Part shown: piece by piece, positions 1 to 7,640 of the stretch
Layout: the number at the start of each line of letters is the position of its first letter
Position numbering within the stretch: the stretch's first letter is position 1
Source of the DNA: an uncultured Alcanivoracaceae bacterium
Lineage (GTDB): Bacteria; Pseudomonadota; Gammaproteobacteria; Pseudomonadales; Alcanivoracaceae
Assembly (NCBI GenBank): GCA_937943665.1
Contig: CALEAR010000097.1
Location: 1-10,176, forward strand
Reading direction: 5' to 3'
Length of the DNA stretch: 10,176 nt
Program-made: the position numbers and the translations under genes
The notes under the pieces: generated by a model
Databases searched by the model: none
What the model saw: the letters and a program-made list of their open reading frames with translations, nothing else
Told to the model about the DNA's origin: nothing

Positions 1-452
1 TTATCCTCTCGAGCTTTGTTAACCCTGGGTTCTGGTGGCTGCTATTCATTATGCTGCTATTTTCATGGATGACACTGGTGGATCTCGTGCGTGCGGAGTT
101 TTTGCGCTGTCGTAATTTTGATTACGTTAAAGCCGCTGAGGCCATGGGCGTGCCCACCTATAAAATCATTTTCCGCCATATGCTCCCCAATGCCATGGTG
201 GCCACCCTCACCTTTATGCCTTTTATCCTTAACGGGGCCATCACCACCCTCACCACCTTAGATTTTATTGGCTTTGGATTGCCCCCTGGCACCGCCTCCT
301 TAGGTGAGTTATTGGGCCAAGGAAAAGCCAACTTGCACGCCCCTTGGTTAGGGCTGAGTGGCTTTATTTCACTGGCGGTATTGCTTTCCTTACTGATTTT
401 CATTGGTGAGGCGGTGCGAGATGCCTTTGATCCAAGGAAGTATTTGCAATGA
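1..452 (+). CDS. yejE: Peptide/microcin C-type ABC transporter permease, C-terminal part (YejE-like)
   Basis: This is the last 149 codons of an inner-membrane permease; the frame is open from base 3 and the N-terminal half lies left of the window (E. coli YejE has about 340 residues). It belongs to the DppC/OppC-type binding-protein-dependent permeases, one of two membrane subunits that pass short peptides or microcin C from a periplasmic binding protein into the cytoplasm. The cytoplasmic EAA loop that docks on the ATPase is visible at fragment residues 44-62 (AAEAMG then HMLPNAM). The segment LDFIGFGLPPGTASLGELL and the ending GEAVRDAFDPR match YejE closely as I recall it. Hydrophobic helices lie at about 10-30, 64-80 and 118-136. 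The stop overlaps the start of the ATPase gene by four bases (ATGA), so translation is probably coupled. An in-frame ATG at base 51 is internal, because the reading frame and homology continue upstream. Confidence 0.9.
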   Translation, partial: ILSSFVNPGFWWLLFIMLLFSWMTLVDLVRAEFLRCRNFDYVKAAEAMGVPTYKIIFRHMLPNAMVATLTFMPFILNGAITTLTTLDFIGFGLPPGTASLGELLGQGKANLHAPWLGLSGFISLAVLLSLLIFIGEAVRDAFDPRKYLQ

Positions 453-2026
453 GCCTCTTACAAGTGGAAAACCTCCGTATTCAGTTTGAGAACCAGCCTC
501 AGCCCACTGTGTCTGGAGTAAGTTTCACCCTCAAAAAAGGTGAAATGTTAGCCTTAGTGGGGGAATCGGGCTCGGGCAAATCCCTCACGGCACTCTCGCT
601 ATTAAACCTTTTGCCTCCAGGCTGCCACCGCCAAGCCAATCGGTTATCCCTCGATGGAAAAGATTTACTCACGCTCACACCTTTACAGCAATATGCCCTA
701 CGCGGTAACCACATGGCCATGATTTTCCAAGAACCCATGTCGGCATTAAACCCATTGCACCGAGTGGAAAAACAAATTGGCGAAGCCATTACACTGCACC
801 AGCAGTTAAAAGGGAAAGCCTTACAAAAGCGGGTGGAGGACTTATTAACTCAGGTTCGCCTCACTCCCGCACGCCACTTTTTAAAACGCTTTCCCCATGA
901 ACTTTCAGGTGGCCAACGGCAACGGGTGATGATTGCCATGGCTTTAGCGAATCGCCCTAAATTATTAATTGCTGATGAACCCACCACCGCATTAGATGTC
1001 ACCGTACAGGCCGAAATTATGGCGTTACTCAAGCAACTTCAACAGGAGCTTGAAGTCAGCATATTACTCATCACCCATGATCTTCCCATGGTGAAGCGTT
1101 ATGCAGATAAAGTGGCTGTTATTAAACAAGGCCAATTGGTGGAACAAGCCGATACCGAAACCCTATTTCGCGCCCCGCAGGCCCCTTATACCCAACAGCT
1201 ATTAAATGCGGTTTTCACCAGTGCTGCTCCCACCCCTGACTTCTCAAAACCTGTGTTGCTTGAGGCCAAAAAACTTTCGGTGAGCTATGCCAGACCTAAG
1301 ACCCACTTATTCAAAAAGCAACCTCCCTTCCAAGCAGTGGATAAGGTGGCATTACAGGTGCGCCCAGGTGAAACACTGGGTGTAGTGGGTGAAAGCGGTA
1401 GTGGTAAAACCACCCTAGCCCATGCCCTGCTGCGTTTAACTCCGAGCCAAGGGCAAATTCTTTTTCAAGGGCAAGCAGTGCATTCCTTAAAAGGTAAAGC
1501 TTTGCAGGCATGGCGTTCTCACTGCCAAGTGGTGTTTCAAGATCCCTGGAGCGCCTTAAACCCGCGCTTTACCATTGGCCAAATTATTACTGAGGGGCTC
1601 CACATTCATCAGCCCAAACTTAGTACTCAACAGGTACAGCATCGGTTAAATGCCCTCTTAGAAGAAGTGGGCTTGCCCGTGGATTTTCAACACCGTTACC
1701 CCCATGAGCTTTCTGGCGGGCAGCGCCAACGGGTGGCCATTGCCCGTGCCCTCATTTTGGAGCCACAGCTGATTTTACTCGATGAGCCCACTTCAGCCTT
1801 GGATCGTAGTGTTCAGTTCCAAGTACTCACACTGCTGCGACGCTTACAGGAAGAGCGTGAACTCGCTTATCTCTTCATTAGCCATGATTTAGAAGTGGTG
1901 CGCGCCATGAGCCATGAAGTGCTGGTAATGTATCAGGGCAAAGTGGTGGAACAAGGCCCCACAGAAGCCATTTTCCAACAACCACAGCATCCTTATACAC
2001 AAACACTACTTAAGGCTGCCCAGTGA
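449..2026 (+). CDS. yejF: Double-domain ABC transporter ATPase (YejF-like)
   Basis: The 525-residue cytoplasmic ATPase powers the YejABEF-type peptide importer. It carries two complete nucleotide-binding domains in one chain, the normal YejF arrangement. Domain 1 has Walker A GESGSGKS (38-45), Q-loop Gln94, signature LSGGQ (152-156), Walker B LLIADEP (172-178) and switch His210. Domain 2 has Walker A GESGSGKT (314-321), Q-loop Gln364, LSGGQ (421-425), Walker B LILLDEP (441-447) and His479. Each domain ends with the tail typical of oligopeptide transporters (APYTQQLL at 245-252, HPYTQTLL at 514-521). All catalytic residues are present in both halves, so both sites should hydrolyse ATP. The start overlaps the permease stop. 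The closest alternatives are GsiA or fused DppDF; the adjacent YejE-type permease and following fabI favour YejF. Confidence 0.93.
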   Translation: MSLLQVENLRIQFENQPQPTVSGVSFTLKKGEMLALVGESGSGKSLTALSLLNLLPPGCHRQANRLSLDGKDLLTLTPLQQYALRGNHMAMIFQEPMSALNPLHRVEKQIGEAITLHQQLKGKALQKRVEDLLTQVRLTPARHFLKRFPHELSGGQRQRVMIAMALANRPKLLIADEPTTALDVTVQAEIMALLKQLQQELEVSILLITHDLPMVKRYADKVAVIKQGQLVEQADTETLFRAPQAPYTQQLLNAVFTSAAPTPDFSKPVLLEAKKLSVSYARPKTHLFKKQPPFQAVDKVALQVRPGETLGVVGESGSGKTTLAHALLRLTPSQGQILFQGQAVHSLKGKALQAWRSHCQVVFQDPWSALNPRFTIGQIITEGLHIHQPKLSTQQVQHRLNALLEEVGLPVDFQHRYPHELSGGQRQRVAIARALILEPQLILLDEPTSALDRSVQFQVLTLLRRLQEERELAYLFISHDLEVVRAMSHEVLVMYQGKVVEQGPTEAIFQQPQHPYTQTLLKAAQ

Positions 2027-2112
2027 TACTAAAAATGGTTACAAAGTCAGTCTTCATTTTTACGCTATTTTCGCTAACGTAGGGCTCTGCCCACACAAAC
2101 AAGAGGTATAAC

Positions 2113-2907
2113 ATGGGGTTTCTTGCCAATAAACGTTTTTTAATCGTTGGTATTGCCAGCCAAAAATCCATTGCTTGGGGCATTGCCGAGGCCATGCACA
2201 AGCAAGGCGCAGAATTAGCCTTCACCTATCAAAATGATCGTCTGAAAAGCCGTGTACTCAAGGCTGCAGAAACCTTTGGCAGCAGTAGTGCGCTTTGTTT
2301 TCCTTGCGATGTCAGTAGCGATGAAGAAATTGAACAAGTATTCAGCGAGCTAAGTCAGCATTGGGATGGCCTAGATGGCATTATTCATGCTGTGGGCTTT
2401 GCGCCAGGCCATGAACTTGATGGCAACTTTGTGGATGTGGCCACACGAGAAGGCTTTCAGATTGCCCATGATATTTCTAGCTATAGCTTTGTGGCCTTAG
2501 CTAAAGCGGGTAAAGGGATGTTATGTAAGCGTCAAGGCAGCTTGCTCACCCTCACCTATCATGCGAGCCAGCAAACGGTGCCCAATTACAATGTAATGGG
2601 CCTTGCTAAGGCCAGCCTAGAGGCCTCCGTTCGTTATTTGGCGGTGAGCTTAGGCGCCGAAGGAGTGCGTGTGAACGCCATTTCCGCTGGCCCCATTCGC
2701 ACCCTGGCAGCCTCTGGCATTAAAAAGTTCCGCACCATGCTCGATGAAAATGCGCAAAAAGCCCCCTTGCGACGTAACGTTACCATTGAGGAGGTGGGAA
2801 ATGCCGCTGCTTTCCTATGCTCTGAGTTAGCCTCAGGCATTAGTGGCGAGATCCTTTATGTGGATGCTGGTGCTAACACAGCCTTTATGCCAGCCATAGA
2901 GGAATAA
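2113..2907 (+). CDS. fabI: Enoyl-[acyl-carrier-protein] reductase [NADH]
   Basis: FabI reduces trans-2-enoyl-ACP to acyl-ACP with NADH, the last step of each cycle of type II fatty acid synthesis in the cytosol. The 264-residue protein is a short-chain dehydrogenase. It starts like E. coli FabI (MGFL, then the nucleotide loop [13 protein letters not shown] at 13-25) and has the AFTYQND block (36-42), HAVGFAPG (92-99), the catalytic pair Tyr149 and Tyr159, Lys166 in NYNVMGLAK (158-166), and [19 protein letters not shown] (186-204). The loop between the two tyrosines reads [11 protein letters not shown], where E. coli has YLGAERAIPNY, and the end reads VDAGANTAF where VDGG is usual; neither removes a catalytic residue. 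A ribosome site AAGAGG (2101-2106) sits six bases before ATG. The 86-bp gap after yejF has no terminator; a weak promoter (TTACAA at 2039, TACGCT at 2061) is possible. FabI is the triclosan and isoniazid-type drug target. Confidence 0.96.
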   Translation: MGFLANKRFLIVGIASQKSIAWGIAEAMHKQGAELAFTYQNDRLKSRVLKAAETFGSSSALCFPCDVSSDEEIEQVFSELSQHWDGLDGIIHAVGFAPGHELDGNFVDVATREGFQIAHDISSYSFVALAKAGKGMLCKRQGSLLTLTYHASQQTVPNYNVMGLAKASLEASVRYLAVSLGAEGVRVNAISAGPIRTLAASGIKKFRTMLDENAQKAPLRRNVTIEEVGNAAAFLCSELASGISGEILYVDAGANTAFMPAIEE

Positions 2908-2933
2908 AAAAAGAGGGGGATCCCCTCTTTTTT
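2907..2933. terminator. Bidirectional Rho-independent terminator between fabI and bolA
   Basis: The core stem GAGGGG (2913-2918) pairs with CCCCTC (2922-2927) around a three-base loop. It is extended by six A:T pairs (2907-2912 with 2928-2933), which give a T run on each strand. It starts right after the fabI stop (2905-2907), and its right edge overlaps the bolA stop (TAA on the minus strand, 2932-2934), so one element can end both convergent mRNAs. Confidence 0.9.
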
Positions 2934-3243
2934 ATTGCCCCACACCTTGGCAGTTAGGGGAATCTGGCACTGTGCCGCCCCGCTCCTGCCACTCCTGCGG
3001 GGTAAATAAATGCAGAGAAAGAGCATGTAAAGGCCCCTCCTGCATAAGATCTTGGGTTAGGGCATACACTTCTTGGTGTCGCTTCACACGGTTTAAGCCC
3101 TCAAACTCTGGCGCCACCACGGTGAGTTTAAAGTGAGACTCTGTGGCAGGCCCCGCATGTTGATGGCTTTCATTCACTAGCGCAAAATGCGCCACTGAAA
3201 ACCGTTCCTTCACTCTTGTTTCAATGATATCTGCAATACTCAT
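2932..3243 (-). CDS. bolA: BolA family transcriptional/iron-sulfur regulator
   Basis: The protein is 103 residues from the chosen start, the usual size for true BolA. BolA proteins pair with monothiol glutaredoxins (GrxD type) to bind or pass on a [2Fe-2S] cluster; in E. coli BolA also acts as a stationary-phase and stress regulator of cell shape and biofilm. Visible marks are VNESHQHAG (23-31), the core ESHFKLTVVAPEFEGLNRVKRHQEVY (35-60) with the conserved RH pair, and the BolA-type tail LHALSLHLFTPQEW (72-85) followed by PDSPNCQGVG, which matches E. coli BolA rather than the shorter IbaG/BolA2. An ATG 36 bases upstream (3279) overlaps the esterase gene and lacks a ribosome site; the start at 3243 has AGGAAG just before it. 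It lies 14 bases after the esterase stop, so the two are probably cotranscribed; an own promoter inside the esterase gene cannot be excluded. Confidence 0.92.
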   Translation of the reverse strand: MSIADIIETRVKERFSVAHFALVNESHQHAGPATESHFKLTVVAPEFEGLNRVKRHQEVYALTQDLMQEGPLHALSLHLFTPQEWQERGGTVPDSPNCQGVGQ

Positions 3244-3247
3244 GACA

Positions 3248-3253
3248 CTTCCT
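3248..3253 (-). promoter_or_regulatory. Ribosome binding site fixing the bolA start
   Basis: On the minus strand AGGAAG stands four bases before the ATG at 3243. The longer reading frame from 3279 has no such site, so the shorter BolA is preferred. Confidence 0.75.
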
Positions 3254-3257
3254 GAAT

Positions 3258-4778
3258 CTATGGAATAATGGTTTCCCAAAGAGCTAATCGTTGTTGGTCT
3301 ATATAGGTGCTTTCTTCGAGGGTGTGGCCTAATTGTAACACTTTACCTGAGGGCCAAGGTGTCCAATGTGCCGTACCTGTGCGCACAAACTCCCCCCATA
3401 TTGCCACCACTTGCTCCGATAACAGCTTTGCCGCCGGGGAACCCGAGGTAAACATTTTGCCCATGGGTGTATGGGTGGTGGCAAATACCAAAGGCACATC
3501 CATCACATGGAAGGCTCCTAAGGGCAATCCCATGCCGTTTTCATCCCAAGTAAATTCAAAGCCCCAAGCATCGCCCCCTGCCTGTGCGTGGGCCGTGAGT
3601 AACCGATGGGTTGGAATGCGAAACAACCTATCGGATTCCATGGCGGTGAAATAATCTGTAATGGCCCGTTGCGGATGAGGTGTTACTAAATCTTCGTACA
3701 GATTTAAGGCTGCTTCACCATGCTCAGGCAACACACGTACAAAACGCCGCTGAATAGCATCACGGTCAAGCTCTCGCAACGCTGCCATTTCCACGCCACC
3801 ATTAAAGGCAGGCACATATTGAAATAGGTTCCACTCCTCTTGGCAGGTGCCCGCCAGTAAGGGTACCGAATGGGCTTTGCCTTCCTTAAGAGCTTGCACC
3901 GGGCTCATGGGCAATAAATCACCATCCACCACAGGCAAAAACGGCATACCATACTGCGGGGTGGTGTTTCTTAAACCGCGAGGTACAGGCACCTTAAGAG
4001 CCGCCCGTTGGGCGCGCACCATCTCCTTGGCGCCTGCATTCAACAATATATCTTTGTGATCACCAAGCTGCTCTTGTAAAGCGGAATACACCAAGGACCC
4101 CACTTCAACAGCGGCCTCAGGGCTTAATACCATATCCGCCGCCCCAGATTGCACAATGGCGCGATGGAATAGCCCCTGTGCTTGGGGCACGGCCATAAGG
4201 GTAGCCACAGCAAAACCACCAGCGGATTCACCAAACAAGGTAACGCAGTTTGCATCCCCCTTAAAAGCCTCAATATTACGCTGAACCCACCGCAAAGCAG
4301 CCAGTATATCACGCAGTGCTAAATTACTTTCCTGTGGAACATGAGGCGCTTGATGTTGAAAATGGCCAAACCCCCACGCCCCTAAACGGTAATTCACATT
4401 CACCACAATCGCTTGGGCGGCACGGGCTAACTCTGCGCCATGGTATAAACGCTGAGAGGCGCTACCATTGGAAAAGCCACCACCATGAAGCCATACCATT
4501 ACGGGGAAAGGTCCCTGCCCCTCTGGCACCCACAGGTTCACATGCAGGCAATCCTCACCCACAGCATTAATGCCTAAGAGTGGATTAACCTCCTGCCAAG
4601 CAGGGACTCCGTACTTATCCATTACTCGAGTGCCTTGCCAAGGCGTTACGGGCTGTGGTGCACGGAAACGTAAATCCCCTGTGGGTGCCTTCCCATAGGG
4701 CACGCCACGATACTCCACTACACCATTACCGGTGGAAATGCCTTCAATGGCTCCACTTTCGATGATGACCGCCGTCAT
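3258..4778 (-). CDS. Type B carboxylesterase (alpha/beta hydrolase)
   Basis: This 506-residue enzyme hydrolyses carboxylic esters; it belongs to the carboxylesterase type B family (PF00135), like Bacillus p-nitrobenzyl esterase. The N-terminal signature VEYRGVPYGKAPTGDLRFRAPQP is at 21-43, the second signature EDCLHVNLWVP at 75-85, the oxyanion-hole motif HGGGF at 98-102 and the nucleophile elbow GESAGG at 183-188 with Ser185. By comparison with p-nitrobenzyl esterase the rest of the triad should be Glu315 (GTCQEEW) and His424 (GAFHVMDVP). The triad is complete and the length is normal. No signal peptide is seen, so it is probably cytosolic; the natural substrate cannot be told. An ATG 63 bases upstream (4841) would add 21 residues unlike the family, while the ATG at 4778 has AGAGG five bases before it. 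A leftward terminator lies just upstream, so its own promoter should lie at about 4780-4860; no strong one is visible. Confidence 0.92.
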   Translation of the reverse strand: MTAVIIESGAIEGISTGNGVVEYRGVPYGKAPTGDLRFRAPQPVTPWQGTRVMDKYGVPAWQEVNPLLGINAVGEDCLHVNLWVPEGQGPFPVMVWLHGGGFSNGSASQRLYHGAELARAAQAIVVNVNYRLGAWGFGHFQHQAPHVPQESNLALRDILAALRWVQRNIEAFKGDANCVTLFGESAGGFAVATLMAVPQAQGLFHRAIVQSGAADMVLSPEAAVEVGSLVYSALQEQLGDHKDILLNAGAKEMVRAQRAALKVPVPRGLRNTTPQYGMPFLPVVDGDLLPMSPVQALKEGKAHSVPLLAGTCQEEWNLFQYVPAFNGGVEMAALRELDRDAIQRRFVRVLPEHGEAALNLYEDLVTPHPQRAITDYFTAMESDRLFRIPTHRLLTAHAQAGGDAWGFEFTWDENGMGLPLGAFHVMDVPLVFATTHTPMGKMFTSGSPAAKLLSEQVVAIWGEFVRTGTAHWTPWPSGKVLQLGHTLEESTYIDQQRLALWETIIP

Positions 4779-4783
4779 ATTTG

Positions 4784-4788
4784 CCTCT
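4784..4788 (-). promoter_or_regulatory. Ribosome binding site fixing the esterase start
   Basis: AGAGG on the minus strand lies five bases before the ATG at 4778. This favours the 506-residue form over the frame that opens at 4841. Confidence 0.7.
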
Positions 4789-4845
4789 TTATTATCAATA
4801 AAAGTGAAGTACCACCTTAGCAAGCCATAGTAAAGGCGCAACGTC

Positions 4846-4867
4846 CAGGAATAAAACAGGAATAAAA
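4846..4867. repeat. Two tandem 11-bp direct repeats
   Basis: CAGGAATAAAA occurs twice without a gap (4846-4856 and 4857-4867), between the esterase and the terminator of the synthetase gene; the second copy runs into the terminator T tract. It may be a replication slip or part of the esterase promoter region. Confidence 0.7.
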
Positions 4868-4900
4868 AAGCCTTAAAAGCACCACACTTTTAAGGCTTTT
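4861..4900 (-). terminator. Rho-independent terminator of the acyl-CoA synthetase gene
   Basis: A perfect 14-bp inverted repeat, AAAAGCCTTAAAAG (4866-4879) and CTTTTAAGGCTTTT (4887-4900), has a seven-base loop. On the minus strand it is followed by a T-rich run (4869 down to 4861). It starts 17 bases after the synthetase stop and separates that mRNA from the esterase-bolA unit. Confidence 0.88.
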
Positions 4901-4916
4901 ATAGCGGTATGGTTAA

Positions 4917-6491
4917 TTACACTTTACTCTCCTGAGAGCGCAACTCCACACGGCGAATTTTGCCCGATATGGTTTTAGGCAAGCTTTCCACAAACTCAAT
5001 AATGCGGGGGTACTTGTAGGGCGCCGTGAGAGTTTTAACGTGATTTTGTAACTCTTTCACCAATGTATCCGTGGTGGCCAAGCTGGCATCCCGAAGAATC
5101 ACAAACGCCTTCACCACATGTCCTCGTATTTTATCGGGCGCCGCCACCACAGCACATTCCTTTACTTTAGGATGCTTCATTAAGGCATCTTCCACCTCAA
5201 AGGGGCCAATGGTGTAACCTGAGCTAATGATGATATCGTCGGAACGGCCCTCAAACCAAAAGTACCCCTGCGCATCTTTTTTCGCTCTATCCCCAGTGAT
5301 GTAATATTCACCACGATACTGAGCTTGGGTACGTTCTGGATCTTGGTAATACTCCTTAAATAAAGCTGGGGTGCTACGATGAATGGCAATATCCCCCACC
5401 TCCCCTGGTGGTACAGGCTGCCCTGTGTCATCCACAATATCAATTAAACCTGCCAAGGTGGGCTTGCCCATGGAGCCTGGTCGTAATTCAGTATCTGGCA
5501 GCACCCCCACCACCAAGGTGTTTTCTGTTTGCCCATAGCCATCTCGCACCTTAATGCCAAAGTGGCGTGCAAACACGTCGATAACTTCACGGTTAAGCGG
5601 TTCGCCCGCAGAAACAGCGCTTCGCAGCTGGCTAAGGTTAAAACGTTCTAAGTGATCCACCTGCGAAATTAAACGATATTCAGTGGGCGTACAGCACAGC
5701 ACATTAATACCATGGCGCTCTAGCTTTTCTAAATACACTTCGGGATCAAATTTTCCGTAATAGGCATACCCTGTGGCACCAAGCCCAAGCACCGACATGA
5801 AGGGGCTCCACACCCACTTTTGCCAACCAGGGCCTGCGGTGGCCCATACCACATCGTTTTCTTTAATATCAAGCCAATTTTGGCCCGCTAGCTGCAAATG
5901 GGCATAGGCCCACCCATGGGTATGCACCACCCCCTTAGGGTTGCCCGTGGTACCCGAGGTATAAGATAAAAAAGCCATATTCCCCCGTTGTGTGGCCACC
6001 GTGGTGAACTCATCACTTGCAGCCTGCGCCGCTTCACTCAAATTCAGCCATCCATGGGCTTCACCACCCACCACTACTTTAGTGAGAGCTTGTATCTCAG
6101 GGATTCCTTGGAATGTTTCTAAAAAAGGGGCGTAAACCACCACAGCCTTAGCACCGCTATGGTTTAGCCGATAAGCAATATCACTTGCCCTAAGTTGCTC
6201 TGAGCTTGGGCTCACCACCAACCCCGCCTTCAGAGCTGCTAAATAAATACCATAGGCCTCTGGTACCCGCGGCACCATCACTAACACCACATCCCCTGGC
6301 ATCAACCCTTGTTGCTGAAATACGTTGGCATAGCGATTGGCCATGTGGATTAGCTCAGCATAGGAAAGGCGCCTAGCATCGCCGACATCGCTTTCCCAAA
6401 TTAAAGCAAGCTTTTCAGTATTGTGTGCGTATTTTTCGACTTCGTGCACCATGTTGTATTGTTCAGGTGCGAGCAAATGTGCGTTTGGCAT
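4917..6491 (-). CDS. AMP-forming acyl-CoA synthetase, medium-chain (ACSM-like)
   Basis: The 524-residue cytosolic enzyme activates a carboxylic acid with ATP to an acyl-adenylate and transfers it to CoA, giving AMP and pyrophosphate. It is an ANL-superfamily ligase: P-loop YTSGTTGNPKG (177-187), A5 motif YGQTE (319-323), ribose-binding TGD (399-401), GRSDDIIISSGYTIGPFEVEDAL (415-437) at the hinge, and catalytic Lys511 in PKTISGKIRR. The hinge block and the short N-terminus resemble medium-chain and branched-chain acyl-CoA synthetases (ACSM, MbcS) more than acetyl-CoA synthetase (about 650 residues). The exact acid is unknown. An ATG at 6506 would add five residues, but it lies at the edge of GAGGGAG (6498-6504), which is the ribosome site for the ATG at 6491. 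It is transcribed away from the 5'-nucleotidase gene and ends in its own terminator. Confidence 0.9.
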   Translation of the reverse strand: MPNAHLLAPEQYNMVHEVEKYAHNTEKLALIWESDVGDARRLSYAELIHMANRYANVFQQQGLMPGDVVLVMVPRVPEAYGIYLAALKAGLVVSPSSEQLRASDIAYRLNHSGAKAVVVYAPFLETFQGIPEIQALTKVVVGGEAHGWLNLSEAAQAASDEFTTVATQRGNMAFLSYTSGTTGNPKGVVHTHGWAYAHLQLAGQNWLDIKENDVVWATAGPGWQKWVWSPFMSVLGLGATGYAYYGKFDPEVYLEKLERHGINVLCCTPTEYRLISQVDHLERFNLSQLRSAVSAGEPLNREVIDVFARHFGIKVRDGYGQTENTLVVGVLPDTELRPGSMGKPTLAGLIDIVDDTGQPVPPGEVGDIAIHRSTPALFKEYYQDPERTQAQYRGEYYITGDRAKKDAQGYFWFEGRSDDIIISSGYTIGPFEVEDALMKHPKVKECAVVAAPDKIRGHVVKAFVILRDASLATTDTLVKELQNHVKTLTAPYKYPRIIEFVESLPKTISGKIRRVELRSQESKV

Positions 6492-6497
6492 CACAGG

Positions 6498-6504
6498 CTC
6501 CCTC
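6498..6504 (-). promoter_or_regulatory. Ribosome binding site fixing the acyl-CoA synthetase start
   Basis: GAGGGAG on the minus strand lies six bases before the ATG at 6491. The ATG at 6506 touches this site and has nothing purine-rich before it. Confidence 0.75.
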
Positions 6505-6593
6505 ATTGTTGTTAATATACGGTGGGAAGTGGGCGTTTGGCCCCATCACAAAATGGCAGAGCGTGTTACACTCGTGGCCACCTACAATTTACA

Positions 6594-6610
6594 GTGGCAT
6601 ACAGTGCCAC
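6594..6610. promoter_or_regulatory. Inverted repeat, candidate operator at the 5'-nucleotidase promoter
   Basis: GTGGCA (6594-6599) and TGCCAC (6605-6610) form a perfect 6-bp dyad with a five-base spacer. Its left arm sits where a -35 box would be for the -10 box at 6616, so a bound protein would block polymerase. A related palindrome GTGGCCAC lies at 6574-6581. The regulator is unknown. Confidence 0.45.
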
Positions 6611-6621
6611 ACCTGTATAGT
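6594..6621 (+). promoter_or_regulatory. Candidate promoter of the 5'-nucleotidase gene
   Basis: The -10 box TATAGT (6616-6621; five of six bases match consensus) lies 16 bp after a poor -35 box GTGGCA (6594-6599). Transcription would begin near 6628, about five bases before the ATG at 6633, leaving almost no leader. Confidence 0.45.
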
Positions 6622-6632
6622 ACGACTTTAGT

Positions 6633-7571
6633 ATGAGCTACCCCATTGAAGAAAAATTAGTGATTGCAGTGTCCTCTAGCGCTCTGTTTGATTTAAACGA
6701 ATCCCATCAAGTATTTCTTTCCCAAGGAGTGGAGGAGTACCGCAAACACCAAGAAGCCCACTTAGATACCCCACTACCCCCTGGGGTGGCCTTCCCTTTT
6801 ATTCGGCGCTTTCTGAGCATAAATCGTGCCTTTCCAGAGCAATGCCCTGTGGAAGTGGTGCTACTTTCACGCAACTCCCCAGAAACTGGCTTGCGTATAT
6901 TCCGCTCCATTGCACATTATGATTTAGCTATCACTCGTGCGGCCTTTATGGGAGGTGCCTCTCCTCATTCCTACTTATCGGCTTTTAATGCGGCTTTGTT
7001 TCTCAGCGCCAATGAAAAAGACGTACTGAACGCCATTGATGAAGGCTTACCGGCGGGGGTTGTGCTGCCTGGTGACACGCAAGATGACCCAGAAGACGGG
7101 GAGTTGAGAGTGGCTTTTGACTTTGATGGCGTGATTGCGGATGACGAAGCAGAAACCGTGTTTAAAACCACCGGTAAACTAGAGCGCTTTATGGAGCATG
7201 AGCTCGCCAAACAACATATTCCCCATCAGCCAGGCCCCTTGGCAGATCTTTTTAAGGGGTTAGCACACTTACAGCATTTAGAGCAGAAGAAGTTTGAAGC
7301 GGACCCCCACTATAAAAAAATCCTACGAGTGGCCATAGTAACCGCCCGTAATGCGCCCGCCCATGAGCGTGTTATTACCACATTAAAAAATTGGGGAGTT
7401 TCCTTGGATGAGGCCTTCTTTTTAGGGGGCATGGAAAAGGCTCGGGTGCTTAATATTCTAAACCCGCATCTCTTCTTTGATGATCAACGCCAACATTTGG
7501 CCACCCATGCCTCAAACACTCCCATGGTGCATGTGCCCTTTGGCATCGCTAATGCTCAAACCGCTCTATAA
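6633..7571 (+). CDS. Cytosolic 5'-nucleotidase (PF06189 family)
   Basis: The 312-residue protein matches the bacterial relatives of eukaryotic cytosolic 5'-nucleotidase I, which remove phosphate from nucleoside monophosphates, AMP in the studied members. N-terminal family blocks are LVIAVSSSALFDL (9-21), GVAFPFIRRFLSIN (51-64), VEVVLLSRNSPETGLRIF (73-90) and FLSANEKDV (123-131). A haloacid-dehalogenase-like core follows: DFDGV (163-167, presumed nucleophile Asp163 and Asp165), TARN (237-240), Lys269 and FFDD (281-284). No signal peptide or membrane segment is seen. A stop codon at 6618-6620 closes the frame upstream and no ribosome site precedes the ATG, so a near-leaderless mRNA is likely. 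It diverges from the acyl-CoA synthetase gene, whose reaction yields AMP. No terminator follows, so nnrS could be partly cotranscribed. Substrate choice is inferred from the family only. Confidence 0.9.
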   Translation: MSYPIEEKLVIAVSSSALFDLNESHQVFLSQGVEEYRKHQEAHLDTPLPPGVAFPFIRRFLSINRAFPEQCPVEVVLLSRNSPETGLRIFRSIAHYDLAITRAAFMGGASPHSYLSAFNAALFLSANEKDVLNAIDEGLPAGVVLPGDTQDDPEDGELRVAFDFDGVIADDEAETVFKTTGKLERFMEHELAKQHIPHQPGPLADLFKGLAHLQHLEQKKFEADPHYKKILRVAIVTARNAPAHERVITTLKNWGVSLDEAFFLGGMEKARVLNILNPHLFFDDQRQHLATHASNTPMVHVPFGIANAQTAL

Positions 7572-7640
7572 TTCAGATAGGAACCGTTCACAACTCACCA
7601 AATTTTAATTTCTTGATTTTGCATAAGGCTAAAAAAAGTG

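Noticed and set aside
2082..2092. GGGC-TCT-GCCC hairpin before fabI
   Set aside because: Only four base pairs and no T run; not a terminator for yejF.
6421..6636. Two overlapping plus-strand frames in the synthetase/nucleotidase spacer
   Set aside because: Both begin inside the synthetase gene on the opposite strand and lack ribosome sites and family motifs.
7613..7626. FNR-like TTGAT half-site upstream of nnrS
   Set aside because: The second half (CATAA) matches ATCAA at only two of five positions.
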